A DNA stretch of 64,000 nt from Pantoea alhagi (GTDB lineage: Bacteria > Pseudomonadota > Gammaproteobacteria > Enterobacterales > Enterobacteriaceae): positions 3,596,001-3,660,000 of the forward strand of contig NZ_CP019706.1 in NCBI RefSeq assembly GCF_002101395.1. The letters are read 5' to 3'. A program made the translations under genes and the position numbers. Position 1 is the first letter of the stretch; each line of letters starts with the position of its first letter. Of the stretch, positions 1-7,576 are shown one piece after another. Under the pieces are notes generated by a model. It saw nothing but the letters and a program-made list of their open reading frames with translations. It searched no databases and was not told the origin of the DNA.

Positions 1-190
1 CGTGATTTTCCAGCCACCAGTTGATTTTCCCCCTATCGGTAAAAGGGAAGTTTTTAACTAAAAGATCGGTGAAACCGTTTTTATGATGAGCCGCGACAAT
101 TTCTACCGGACGCAAAAAGAGCCAGGGCAGGTAAACAAGCAGCGCGGCGCCGGCCAGCAACAGAGCAGCGCGCTTTTTATTTATCTGCAT
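1..190 (-). CDS. DUF943 family protein, second tandem copy (partial)
   Basis: Start of a second DUF943 gene, cut off by the window edge; only about 63 residues are visible. The ATG at 190 follows a GGAGGG-like ribosome site in the reverse strand. The visible protein begins MQINKKRAALLLAGAALL and matches the N-terminus of the copy at 177-710 almost residue for residue, with one codon less at the start and a Pro for Leu in the membrane segment. It opens with one predicted membrane helix (about residues 8-27), suggesting an inner-membrane anchored protein. It overlaps the end of the upstream copy by 14 bases, the same spacing seen at the previous junction, so it is probably translationally coupled. 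The function of DUF943 is not established; its company with DUF3289 suggests an immunity or accessory role (inference). Confidence 0.75.
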   Translation of the reverse strand, partial: MQINKKRAALLLAGAALLVYLPWLFLRPVEIVAAHHKNGFTDLLVKNFPFTDRGKINWWLENH

Positions 191-710
191 TGGGCCCTCC
201 GGTAATTTCAACATCGGAAATGCATATTTTTTTATCAAGGTTCGTGACCTTAAATGACTCGGATCTATCAAGTTTTCCGTTATTTCTTAATATATATCTT
301 TCCTTACCTAAACTGAAAAAAACCTGATTGTAACGGTCGCTGAAAACGGTCATTACGGCATTCTTATCGATGCAGCGCAGCTCGCTTTTGATTTCATCAA
401 AGCAGAGCCGCTCGTCAATGATATCTTTTTGATAACCATCGCCAAACAGAAAAATGGTGACCCAAAAAGTGCCATCCTCATCGAGATAGGGGGTGTTATA
501 TTTCTCTTTTAGCATAGCGCGATTTTCCAGCCACCAGTTGATTTTCCCCCTATCGGTAAAAGGGAAGTTTTTAACTAAAAGATCGGTGAAACCGTTTTTA
601 TGATGAGCCGCGACAATTTCTACCGGACGCAAAAAGAGCCAGAGCAGGTAAACCAGCAGCGCGGCGCCGGCCAGCAGCAGAACAGCGCGCTTTTTATTAT
701 TTATTGTCAT
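177..710 (-). CDS. DUF943 family protein, first tandem copy
   Basis: A 177-residue protein of the enterobacterial DUF943 family, recognised from the N-terminal membrane helix (about residues 5-25), the block LRPVEIVAAHH just after it, and the block FPFTDRGKINWWLENRAML. The rest is soluble and probably periplasmic. The ATG at 710 is chosen over an in-frame TTG at 731 because GGAGAG lies a few bases before it. It starts 14 bases inside the end of the DUF3289 gene. Its own last residues (DVEITGGPNADK) resemble the last residues of the DUF3289 protein (DIEITGERNDNK), because the duplicated unit carried the 3' end and ribosome site of the preceding gene. The molecular role is unknown; pairing with DUF3289 suggests an immunity or accessory partner (inference). 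Confidence 0.8.
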   Translation of the reverse strand: MTINNKKRAVLLLAGAALLVYLLWLFLRPVEIVAAHHKNGFTDLLVKNFPFTDRGKINWWLENRAMLKEKYNTPYLDEDGTFWVTIFLFGDGYQKDIIDERLCFDEIKSELRCIDKNAVMTVFSDRYNQVFFSLGKERYILRNNGKLDRSESFKVTNLDKKICISDVEITGGPNADK

Positions 711-1545
711 TACGCTCTCCGGTAATTTCAATGTCGGCGTTAATATTAGTTATAAAGGGTTTAAAGCCAAAACGATGATAGCGCTGCAGCACAAACCAGA
801 TGCGGAACAGTCGGAAATTGCTAAACAGAATATTTTGTATATCCTCACAGTCCAGGCCAAAGTGATCTTGCACCCGATAATGCACCCTCGCACGGTAGCT
901 CTTTTCCCCAATATGTAAGGATGTTAGCGTGATATGGGTGGCCCAGGTGTCATGAACGGCAATGCCCAGCCCGTTGAAGCTGTCCTGTAATCTGTCAAAC
1001 TTAGGCAGGCGCCCTCTCTGAATGCTCTCTTCAAGTTTGTATTTAAGTTCCGAGGGAAAGCAGCCGTTTTCCCAGTCAATATGTTTAGACAGGGCATCCT
1101 GTATTTTTAAAAAGGTACTGTTTTCAATATCATTATCATTCACAATATGCTGTTTTAACGCGCAGTTAAGATAAACGCTTTCGAATGGAAAACCGCTGTT
1201 ACCCTCCATATGCGTTATCATCTCATCGATCACCCGTCTGTAGGGGCCGAAAAGCGCAAAGGCCTGCGCAAGATGGCGGAACTCAGCAAACAGGATGCGG
1301 GCACACGCCTGCGGCATGATTTTTTGTCCCGGCCGGTGGGAACCTTGAAACATTGACTGCGGCAAACTGAAAGGGCTAAGCGTTGTCAGCGTATAAGGAT
1401 CCACCCGGGTAGAAACATCTACCAGCTGGAATTCTCTTTTTAATTGCGTTTCCGTTAAATCACCGCAGCGCATATCGCTGGCGTCATAGTCATCCATTTT
1501 TTTTTGGGTTTTAAACAGACTGCAGGGAAAGGTTAATGCCTCCAT
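697..1545 (-). CDS. DUF3289 family protein, possible secreted effector
   Basis: A protein of about 282 residues recognised as DUF3289 by its opening FPCSLFKTQKKMDDYDASDM followed by RCGDL, the family's usual N-terminus. The ATG at 1545 was preferred to the in-frame ATG at 1569 because it gives this normal family start and has GGAT/GGA just upstream. No signal peptide or membrane segment is visible. DUF3289 proteins are often found near type VI secretion genes or fused to PAAR-like domains and are suspected effectors; this one has no such fusion and no secretion genes are in the window. It is the first gene of a minus-strand operon with two DUF943 genes. The function is unproven. Confidence 0.75.
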   Translation of the reverse strand: MEALTFPCSLFKTQKKMDDYDASDMRCGDLTETQLKREFQLVDVSTRVDPYTLTTLSPFSLPQSMFQGSHRPGQKIMPQACARILFAEFRHLAQAFALFGPYRRVIDEMITHMEGNSGFPFESVYLNCALKQHIVNDNDIENSTFLKIQDALSKHIDWENGCFPSELKYKLEESIQRGRLPKFDRLQDSFNGLGIAVHDTWATHITLTSLHIGEKSYRARVHYRVQDHFGLDCEDIQNILFSNFRLFRIWFVLQRYHRFGFKPFITNINADIEITGERNDNK

Positions 1546-1746
1546 TAAGATTCCATCCTTTTTTATCATCCATGTTGCGCGTCAGGCTGGAATAATAAGC
1601 GGGTACCGGCTGGTTGTAAATCGTCGTTTTTGCTGGCGAGCGTATAATTTATTATTAAATAGAAGCTACGATAACGCGATGCGTTAATTAAATGAGGCGA
1701 AGAATAAATACGGGCTGATAAAGGTAAGGTGCGTGGCGCTATTAAA

Positions 1747-1770
1747 TTATCGCCCCCGGGGGGGCGATAA
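1747..1770 (-). terminator. tpx terminator hairpin
   Basis: Perfect 10-base inverted repeat (ttatcgcccc / ggggcgataa) with a 4-base loop, 14 bases past the tpx stop codon and followed on the minus strand by a short T-rich stretch. Confidence 0.7.
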
Positions 1771-1783
1771 CGTTATCTGTTAC

Positions 1784-2287
1784 TTATTTCAGCGCGGCCA
1801 GCGCAGCATCATAATCTGGCTCGGTGGTAATTTCATTTACCAGCTGGCTGTAAAGCACCGTATCGTTCTCATCTAATACCACAACCGCACGCGCCGTCAG
1901 GCCCTGCAGCGGACCATCAGCAATCGCTACGCCGTAGTCATCTTTAAAGTTACCGCCGCGCAGGGTGGAGAGGGTTACCACGTTTGACAGGCCATCGGAG
2001 CCGCAGAAGCGTGACTGGGCAAAAGGCAGATCGGCAGAAATACAGAGAACAACGGCATTCTCCATGTCGCCCGCCAGCTGATTAAACTTACGCACCGATG
2101 CGGCACAAACGCCGGTATCGATACTGGGGAAAATGTTCAGCACTTTACGTTTGCCGGCGTACTCAGAAAGGGAAACGTCAGCCAGGTTTTTAGCAACCAG
2201 CGTAAAGGGTTTCGCTTTTTCGCCAGCCTGCGGCAGTTGGCCTGCTACGCTAACCGGATTACCCTGAAAATGAACGGTCTGAGACAT
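1784..2287 (-). CDS. tpx: thiol peroxidase Tpx
   Basis: Atypical 2-Cys peroxiredoxin of 167 residues, the exact family length, that reduces hydrogen peroxide and organic hydroperoxides using thioredoxin. The peroxidatic cysteine is Cys61 in FPSIDTGVCAASVRKF and the resolving cysteine is Cys95 in AQSRFCGSDG; a further Cys82 lies between them as in E. coli. Nearly every conserved block of E. coli Tpx is present. It is transcribed away from ycjG, with 175 bases between the two starts, the same divergent pair as in E. coli, and it ends in a strong hairpin. Confidence 0.98.
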   Translation of the reverse strand: MSQTVHFQGNPVSVAGQLPQAGEKAKPFTLVAKNLADVSLSEYAGKRKVLNIFPSIDTGVCAASVRKFNQLAGDMENAVVLCISADLPFAQSRFCGSDGLSNVVTLSTLRGGNFKDDYGVAIADGPLQGLTARAVVVLDENDTVLYSQLVNEITTEPDYDAALAALK

Positions 2288-2462
2288 AATCTATCCTTTT
2301 ACTTTTGCTTAACAAGATTCACAGTGTAAAGGAACGAGCAAAGGTGAGACAGTGAAATTATACAGCAGACAACGCCGGTTATGGCACGCGTCGACAAGCT
2401 CCTGTTTGTTGCTTATAGCGCAACTGCGCTGAACGCCTCTTCTGACTAACGAGAGAAAAAAT

Positions 2463-3440
2463 ATGAGGACGGTTAAAGTTTATCCCGAGGCCTGGCCGCT
2501 TAATAAGCCGTTTGTTATTTCGCGCGGCAGCCGTGAGCAGGCGGGTGTAGTGGTGGTGGAGCTGGAAGAAAATGGCGTCAAAGGTGTAGGGGAATGCACG
2601 CCTTACCGGCGCTATGGCGAAAGCGAGGCTTCGGTGCTGGCGCAAATTAGCTTGCTGCTGCCGCAGCTGGAAATGGGCATGACACGCGAAGCGCTGCAGG
2701 AGGCACTGCCGGCAGGCGCGGCGCGCAACGCCATTGACTCTGCACTGTGGGATCTCGCCTGTCGCCAGCAGCAGCAGACGCTGTGTCAGTTGCTTGGTGT
2801 TACGCTGCCCGGCCGGGTGACTATGGCGCAAACCGTTACGCTGGATACGCCGGAATCAATGGCAAGCAGCGCGCTGGCGCTCTGGGAAAACGGGGCCAGG
2901 CTGTTAAAAATCAAGCTGGATAACCATCTGATTACTGAGCGGCTGATGGCGATTCGCAGCGCGGTTCCGCAGGCGCGGCTGATTGTGGATGCCAATGAAT
3001 CCTGGCATAGCGAAGGGCTGGCGGCGCGCTGCCAGCTATTGGCCGATCTGGGGGTTGAAATGCTGGAGCAGCCGCTACCGGCAAGCGAGGATGAGGCGCT
3101 GGCAAATTTTATTCATCCATTACCGGTCTGCGCCGACGAAAGCTGCCATACGCGCAGCAGTCTGCCGGCATTGCGTCAGCGCTATGAAATGATCAATATC
3201 AAGCTGGATAAAACCGGTGGCCTTACCGAAGCGCTGGCGCTGGCCAGCGCAGCGGAAGAGGCGGGCTTTACGCTTATGCTGGGCTGTATGCTTTGCACCT
3301 CACGCGCCGTCAGCGCCGCGCTGCCGCTGGTGCCGCGCGCGCGCCTGATCGATCTTGATGGCCCGACATGGCTGGCGGTGGATGTGGATCCTGGCCTGCG
3401 CTTTGGCAGTGGAGAGATTGACCTTACCTCTACGGATTAA
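2463..3440 (+). CDS. ycjG: L-Ala-D/L-Glu epimerase
   Basis: Enolase-superfamily epimerase of 325 residues that interconverts L-Ala-D-Glu and L-Ala-L-Glu, a cytoplasmic step in recycling murein tripeptide. Catalytic Lys149 and Lys151 (KIKLD), metal ligands Asp176 (VDANES), Glu202 (LEQPLP) and Asp225 (CADES), and the opposite-face Lys247 (NIKLDKTGG) are all present at the positions known for E. coli YcjG. Its stop codon overlaps that of the convergent mpaA gene (ttaa at 3437-3440). MpaA makes its substrate, so the pair forms one recycling module together with the binding protein MppA next door. Confidence 0.96.
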   Translation: MRTVKVYPEAWPLNKPFVISRGSREQAGVVVVELEENGVKGVGECTPYRRYGESEASVLAQISLLLPQLEMGMTREALQEALPAGAARNAIDSALWDLACRQQQQTLCQLLGVTLPGRVTMAQTVTLDTPESMASSALALWENGARLLKIKLDNHLITERLMAIRSAVPQARLIVDANESWHSEGLAARCQLLADLGVEMLEQPLPASEDEALANFIHPLPVCADESCHTRSSLPALRQRYEMINIKLDKTGGLTEALALASAAEEAGFTLMLGCMLCTSRAVSAALPLVPRARLIDLDGPTWLAVDVDPGLRFGSGEIDLTSTD

Positions 3441-4162
3441 CGCCTCTTCTGTGTTTCGGGCTGCCAGTAAAGCAGTCCGGTTAAGGCTGGCAGATAACGT
3501 TCCGTCGCCTCATCGGCAGAAACCGGCGGCAGCTCGGCGGTAATGCAGGGGAGACCAATATCGGCGCACCAGCTTCCGAACGAACCGGGGGTGCTGTAGC
3601 CAACGCTGGAGACCAGCGGCAGCCCTGTCTGTTCAGCTAACCAGCCGCCGAGCTGGCTATGCTGCGGATCCTCAATGCAGGCCAACGGTTCATGCAGGGA
3701 GACCACCCAGGCAGGCCGCAGCGTATGAATCAGCTGACAGAGCGCTGCGGTTTCCGGCTCTGACGCGGCACGCGCGCCGGTAGAAAGCTTTACGTCACGT
3801 TGTTCAGCGCTACTGTTCCAGCGATATACCGTTTCGCCAGCCTGCCAGTTCGCCGCCGGAAAGTTACGGTTAAGGTCTACGCCGTTGGCATTGGCGCGCA
3901 AACCCAGCTGGCAGCCGTCGGGATTAACCGCCAGTACCAGATGATGCCGTCGCAGACGGGCAGGCAGTGTGCGCAGCGCGCAGGAAAGGGTTACCACAGC
4001 TGCGCCTTCGTCACCGTGCGTGCCTGCCAGAATTAGCCCGCTATCGCGTGCCGCCAGCGGCGCCGGGAACCAGAGCAGCGGCGCCCCCAACACCGACGTG
4101 CCGTAACGCGTCATCTCCGCCGTCAGTGCGCCGCGTTGTGAACGCGGCTGTTGCATTGTCAT
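3437..4162 (-). CDS. mpaA: murein tripeptide amidase MpaA
   Basis: Zinc carboxypeptidase (M14-like) of about 241 residues that cleaves the gamma-D-Glu-diaminopimelate bond of murein tripeptide in the cytoplasm, giving L-Ala-D-Glu for YcjG. The zinc motif GTHGDEG, the block NPDGCQLGLRANANGVDLNR, the ligand region SLHEPLACIEDP and the catalytic Glu in ITAELPP are visible. The frame stays open upstream to 4267, but that extra N-terminus is not in the family. The ATG at 4162 has AGGAG six bases upstream and gives the E. coli length; an ATG at 4165 is also possible. The gene is convergent with ycjG, overlapping it by three bases. Confidence 0.95.
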   Translation of the reverse strand: MTMQQPRSQRGALTAEMTRYGTSVLGAPLLWFPAPLAARDSGLILAGTHGDEGAAVVTLSCALRTLPARLRRHHLVLAVNPDGCQLGLRANANGVDLNRNFPAANWQAGETVYRWNSSAEQRDVKLSTGARAASEPETAALCQLIHTLRPAWVVSLHEPLACIEDPQHSQLGGWLAEQTGLPLVSSVGYSTPGSFGSWCADIGLPCITAELPPVSADEATERYLPALTGLLYWQPETQKRR

Positions 4163-4316
4163 CATTTGCTCCTGTGAAAAAAGTCGCAGAACCGGCGGCG
4201 CGGCCACTGCAATAAGCAAAACAGCTGGTTCAGGATCAATTATTTGCGCTAAAGTGCCGGTTAGCATAAGCCACCAATATGTTTTGCCAAACCGGCAGCT
4301 TTAAGGGTAGGACAAG

Positions 4317-5933
4317 ATGAAATCATTTCGCATTGCGCTGCGTACCTTTTTAACCGCCTCGCTGTTAACCACGGCGCAGGCTGCACAGGTGGCCCCTGGC
4401 GACCAGCTGGCGGAACGGCAGGATATCGTGCGCCATATCAAAGATGAACCGGCGTCGCTCGATCCGCAAAAGGCTGTGGGACTCCCTGAAATCCAGGTGA
4501 TGCGCGATCTGTTCGAAGGGTTAACCAACCAGGATGCGCAGGGAAACGTTGTGCCGGGCGTGGCGCAAAGCTGGCAGAGCAATGATAACCAGAGCTGGAT
4601 CTTCACGCTGCGGGAGGATGCGCGCTGGTCAGACGGCAAGCCGGTAACGGCCCAGGATTTTGTCTACAGCTGGCGGCGTCTGGTTGACAGTAAAAATGCC
4701 TCGTCTTACGCCTGGTTTGCCGGGCTGGCGGCGATTCATAACGCCGGGGCGATAACGCAGGGTAAACTGCCGCCCGAGAGCCTTGGCGTCACCGCGCTGG
4801 ATAAAACCCATCTTAAGGTAACGCTCGATCGACCTGTCGCCTGGTTTCCCAGCCTCACCGCGCATGTCAGCCTCTATCCGGTACCACAAAAGGTGATTGA
4901 GGCGTGGGGCGATGCCTGGACCAGGCCGGGTAATCTGATCGGCAACGGCGCTTATCAGCTAAAGGAACGGGTAGTAAATGAAAAAATTGTGCTGGTGCGT
5001 AATCAGAACTATTGGGATAACGCACATTCAGTACTGAATCAGGTCACGTTCTTGCCGATTAACGAAGAGTCCAGCGCCACCAAGCGCTATCGCGCAGGGG
5101 ATATCGATATTACCGAATCCTTCCCGAAAAACCTCTACGGCATGCTAAAGAAAAACATTCCGAATGAGGTCTATACGCCCGATCAGCTGGGAACCTATTA
5201 TTATGCGTTTAATACGCAGCGCGGGCCGACTGCCGATGCGCGCGTGCGTCGGGCACTCTCCTGGAGCATTGACCGTCGCATTATCGCCGAAAAAGTGTTG
5301 GGCACCGGCGAAAAACCTGCCTGGCATCTCACCCCGGAAGTGGTAAGCGGTTTTACGCCCAAACCCTCCATTTTGCAGCAGCACACCCAGGCCGAACTGA
5401 ATATGCAGGCGAAGGCGCTGCTGGCTGCGGCTGGCTATGGGCCAAACCGGCCGCTGCGGTTGTCGCTGCTGTATAACACATCAGAAAACCATCAAAAGAT
5501 CGCTATTGCGGTGGCCTCGATGTGGAAGAAAAACCTCGGCGTAGAGGTGAAACTGCAAAATCAGGAGTGGAAAACCTATATCGACAGCCGCAACAGCGGC
5601 AATTTCGACGTGATCCGTGCTTCCTGGATTGGGGATTATAATGAGCCTTCCACCTTTCTTAGCCTGCTGACGTCCAGCCACAGCGGTAATATTGCTAAGT
5701 TCCATAATGCGGATTACGATGCGGTGCTGGCGAAGGCGAGCCGGGAAAACAACGCGCAGGCGCGTAACGAGGATTACAACCGCGCAGAGCAGATCCTTGA
5801 TGAGCAGGCGCCGATCGCGCCAGTTTATCAATATACCAACGGGCGCTTAATCAAGCCCTGGGTGAAAGGCTATCCCATTAACAACCCTGAAGACGTTGCC
5901 TACAGCCGCCAGCTCTATATCCTCAAACATTAA
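4317..5933 (+). CDS. mppA: periplasmic murein tripeptide-binding protein MppA
   Basis: Extracytoplasmic solute-binding protein (family 5, OppA-like) of 538 residues with a cleavable signal peptide ending near ATAQA/AQAAQ about residue 22. MppA binds L-Ala-gamma-D-Glu-Dap and hands it to the Opp permease; no permease genes are present here, as is normal for mppA. Family blocks such as HIKDEPASLDPQKAVGLPE, DLFEGLTNQD, DARWSDGKPVTAQDFVYSWR and NPEDVAYSRQLYILKH are intact. It lies next to mpaA and ycjG, which process the same peptide after uptake, and is transcribed away from mpaA. Confidence 0.94.
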   Translation: MKSFRIALRTFLTASLLTTAQAAQVAPGDQLAERQDIVRHIKDEPASLDPQKAVGLPEIQVMRDLFEGLTNQDAQGNVVPGVAQSWQSNDNQSWIFTLREDARWSDGKPVTAQDFVYSWRRLVDSKNASSYAWFAGLAAIHNAGAITQGKLPPESLGVTALDKTHLKVTLDRPVAWFPSLTAHVSLYPVPQKVIEAWGDAWTRPGNLIGNGAYQLKERVVNEKIVLVRNQNYWDNAHSVLNQVTFLPINEESSATKRYRAGDIDITESFPKNLYGMLKKNIPNEVYTPDQLGTYYYAFNTQRGPTADARVRRALSWSIDRRIIAEKVLGTGEKPAWHLTPEVVSGFTPKPSILQQHTQAELNMQAKALLAAAGYGPNRPLRLSLLYNTSENHQKIAIAVASMWKKNLGVEVKLQNQEWKTYIDSRNSGNFDVIRASWIGDYNEPSTFLSLLTSSHSGNIAKFHNADYDAVLAKASRENNAQARNEDYNRAEQILDEQAPIAPVYQYTNGRLIKPWVKGYPINNPEDVAYSRQLYILKH

Positions 5934-5940
5934 GCATACA

Positions 5941-6000
5941 GGGCGGTCATAGCGCGTTGTTTATGCGCCATGACCGTCTCGCCGCTGCTTTTCTTTTTTC
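5941..6000 (+). terminator. mppA terminator
   Basis: Imperfect hairpin (gcggtcat.gcgc paired with gcgc.atgaccgt) just after the mppA stop, followed by a T-rich run at about 5988-5999. Confidence 0.65.
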
Positions 6001-6111
6001 GCACAGACCGCGACGCTATTTATTGAACATGTCCGCGACGCCGAAAGATTGATTCTGCCTGGCGTCAGGCTAGACTGTAGCGTTTGAATTCAGCTGATTA
6101 TGAGGCATGAC

Positions 6112-7095
6112 GTGAACGTCATTGAAGGAAAAGCGCTACAGGTTTCAGGTGCAATTATCGCCTGCCAGCTTGACGGGCAGGGCGGCCTGATCCCGATTGA
6201 AGATAAAGATGTGATTCATTGCGAGCGCCCCTGCTGGCTTCATCTCAATTATACCCACCGCGAAAGCGCCGAGTGGCTCTCTTCCACGCCGCTCATCCCG
6301 GACGCGGTACGCGATGCGCTGGCCGGAGACAGCCTGCGCCCACGCGTTAGCCGTCTGGGCGATGGTTTTATGATTACGCTACGCAGCGTGAACCGCAACA
6401 GCGATTCACGACCTGAACAGCTGGTGGCTATTCGCGTTTTTATTAACGATAAGCTGATTGTTTCCACGCGACGGCGTAAGGTTAACGCTATCGATGAAGT
6501 GCTGTCCGAGCTGCAAAACGGCAATGGTCCGGTGGATGGCGGAAGCTGGCTGGTAGAGCTTTGCGATGTGCTGACCGATCACACCAGTGAATTTATCGAA
6601 GATCTGCAGGATAAAATTATTGAGCTGGAAGATGCGTTAATGGATCAGCGCGTACCGGCTCGTGGCGAATTGGCGCTGCTGCGTAAGCAGCTGATAGTGA
6701 TGCGCCGTTATATGACGCCACAGCGTGATGTCTATGCGCGTCTGGCCAGCGAAAAGCTGGGCTGGATGGATGACAATGAACGTCGCCGCATGCAGGAAAT
6801 TGCTGACCGGCTTGGCCGTGGGCTGGATGACTTAGCCGCCAGCGTGGCGCGCACGGCGGTGCTGGCGGATGAGATCGCATCGATAATGCAGGAGGCGATG
6901 AACCGGCGAACCTACACCATGTCGCTGCTGGCGATGCTCTTTCTGCCGACAACCTTTCTTACCGGCCTGTTTGGCGTCAACCTGGGCGGTATCCCGGGAG
7001 CGGAAAGCCGCTATGGCTTTGCGATTTTCTGCCTGATGTTAGTGTTGCTGGTGGCTGGCGTTGCCCTGTGGTTACATAAACGTAAGTGGCTATAG
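6112..7095 (+). CDS. zntB: zinc transport protein ZntB
   Basis: CorA-family transporter of 327 residues that moves zinc across the inner membrane. A long soluble N-terminal domain is followed by two C-terminal membrane helices; the signature GVN of the CorA family lies at residues 288-290 (FGVNLGGIPG), and the C-terminus is HKRKWL as in E. coli. The start is taken as the GTG at 6112, which has GAGG six bases upstream and gives exactly the E. coli length of 327; an ATG at 6100 in the same frame has no ribosome site. fnrS follows downstream as in E. coli, but dbpA, the next E. coli gene, is absent. Confidence 0.96.
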   Translation: MNVIEGKALQVSGAIIACQLDGQGGLIPIEDKDVIHCERPCWLHLNYTHRESAEWLSSTPLIPDAVRDALAGDSLRPRVSRLGDGFMITLRSVNRNSDSRPEQLVAIRVFINDKLIVSTRRRKVNAIDEVLSELQNGNGPVDGGSWLVELCDVLTDHTSEFIEDLQDKIIELEDALMDQRVPARGELALLRKQLIVMRRYMTPQRDVYARLASEKLGWMDDNERRRMQEIADRLGRGLDDLAASVARTAVLADEIASIMQEAMNRRTYTMSLLAMLFLPTTFLTGLFGVNLGGIPGAESRYGFAIFCLMLVLLVAGVALWLHKRKWL

Positions 7096-7131
7096 CAAAA
7101 GCAAATGGGTAACCAGAAAAGGGGAGAAAAG

Positions 7132-7145
7132 CTGATCGACGTCAA
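7132..7145 (+). promoter_or_regulatory. FNR box of the fnrS promoter
   Basis: CTGATCGACGTCAA matches the FNR consensus TTGAT-N4-ATCAA at 8 of 10 specified bases. Its centre lies about 42 bases before the predicted fnrS start at 7181, the class II activator position. The spacing supports oxygen-responsive activation of fnrS by the FNR encoded at 37.8 kb. Confidence 0.75.
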
Positions 7146-7180
7146 TAAACTGTAGGCAGGGCTGGGGCAAACTCTCTTCC

Positions 7181-7301
7181 GCAGGTGAATGCAACGTCAA
7201 GCGATGGGCGTTGCGCTCCATATTGTCTTACTTCCTTTTTTTGAATTACTGCATAGCACAATTGATTCGTACGACGCCGGCCTTAAAGCCGGCTTTTTTT
7301 T
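7181..7301 (+). ncRNA. fnrS: FnrS small regulatory RNA
   Basis: Almost base-for-base the E. coli FnrS RNA, from its 5' end (gcaggtgaatgcaacgtcaa) through the middle block catattgtcttacttcc and the unpaired stretch gcatagcacaattgattcg to a terminator GCCGGC-loop-GCCGGC with eight T at 7276-7301. The terminator stem sequence differs from E. coli while the seed regions are kept. FnrS is an Hfq-dependent RNA made under anaerobiosis that represses mRNAs for aerobic functions. Its place after zntB is the same as in E. coli. It has an FNR box upstream. Confidence 0.95.
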
Positions 7302-7367
7302 GCCGCTTCGCCATCCCTGTGCAATTTCTTCTACGCTTAAGAAACCGAGCAACCTGAGGAAGAAACT

Positions 7368-7523
7368 ATGCCGATTTTGTGGATGACCAACCCGCTTTCC
7401 GCTTCCGACCCGATACCCACCGATCCCGTTCCGGTTCCTGATCCGATCCCGCAGCCACAGCCGACACCCGACCCAATGCCGGATCCCGAGCCGATTCTCG
7501 ATCCGCCGCCGCATATGAAATAA
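7368..7523 (+). CDS. small proline-rich protein
   Basis: A 51-residue ORF with a good ribosome site (GAGGA seven bases before the ATG). It begins MPILWMTNPLSASDPIP and continues almost entirely as repeats of Asp-Pro and Pro-x-Pro, ending PPPHMK. No signal peptide, cysteine or charged domain is visible; the acidic proline repeat should be unstructured. It lies between the fnrS terminator and a hairpin shared with ttcA, so it probably has its own promoter. I do not recognise a characterised family. The clear ribosome site and uninterrupted biased repeat favour a real gene over chance. Confidence 0.6.
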   Translation: MPILWMTNPLSASDPIPTDPVPVPDPIPQPQPTPDPMPDPEPILDPPPHMK

Positions 7524-7536
7524 TTTATCGCAATCC

Positions 7537-7570
7537 TGGCACCATACTGCCTGTTACCGGTATGGTGCCA
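7537..7570. terminator. hairpin between the proline-rich ORF and ttcA
   Basis: Perfect 11-base inverted repeat (tggcaccatac / gtatggtgcca) between two convergent genes, able to end transcription from either side, though without a strong T-run. Confidence 0.55.
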
Positions 7571-7576
7571 GCGTGC

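Noticed and set aside
7189..7386. A 65-codon plus-strand ORF over fnrS
   Set aside because: It lies on the small RNA and runs through its terminator; no ribosome site and no protein-like sequence.
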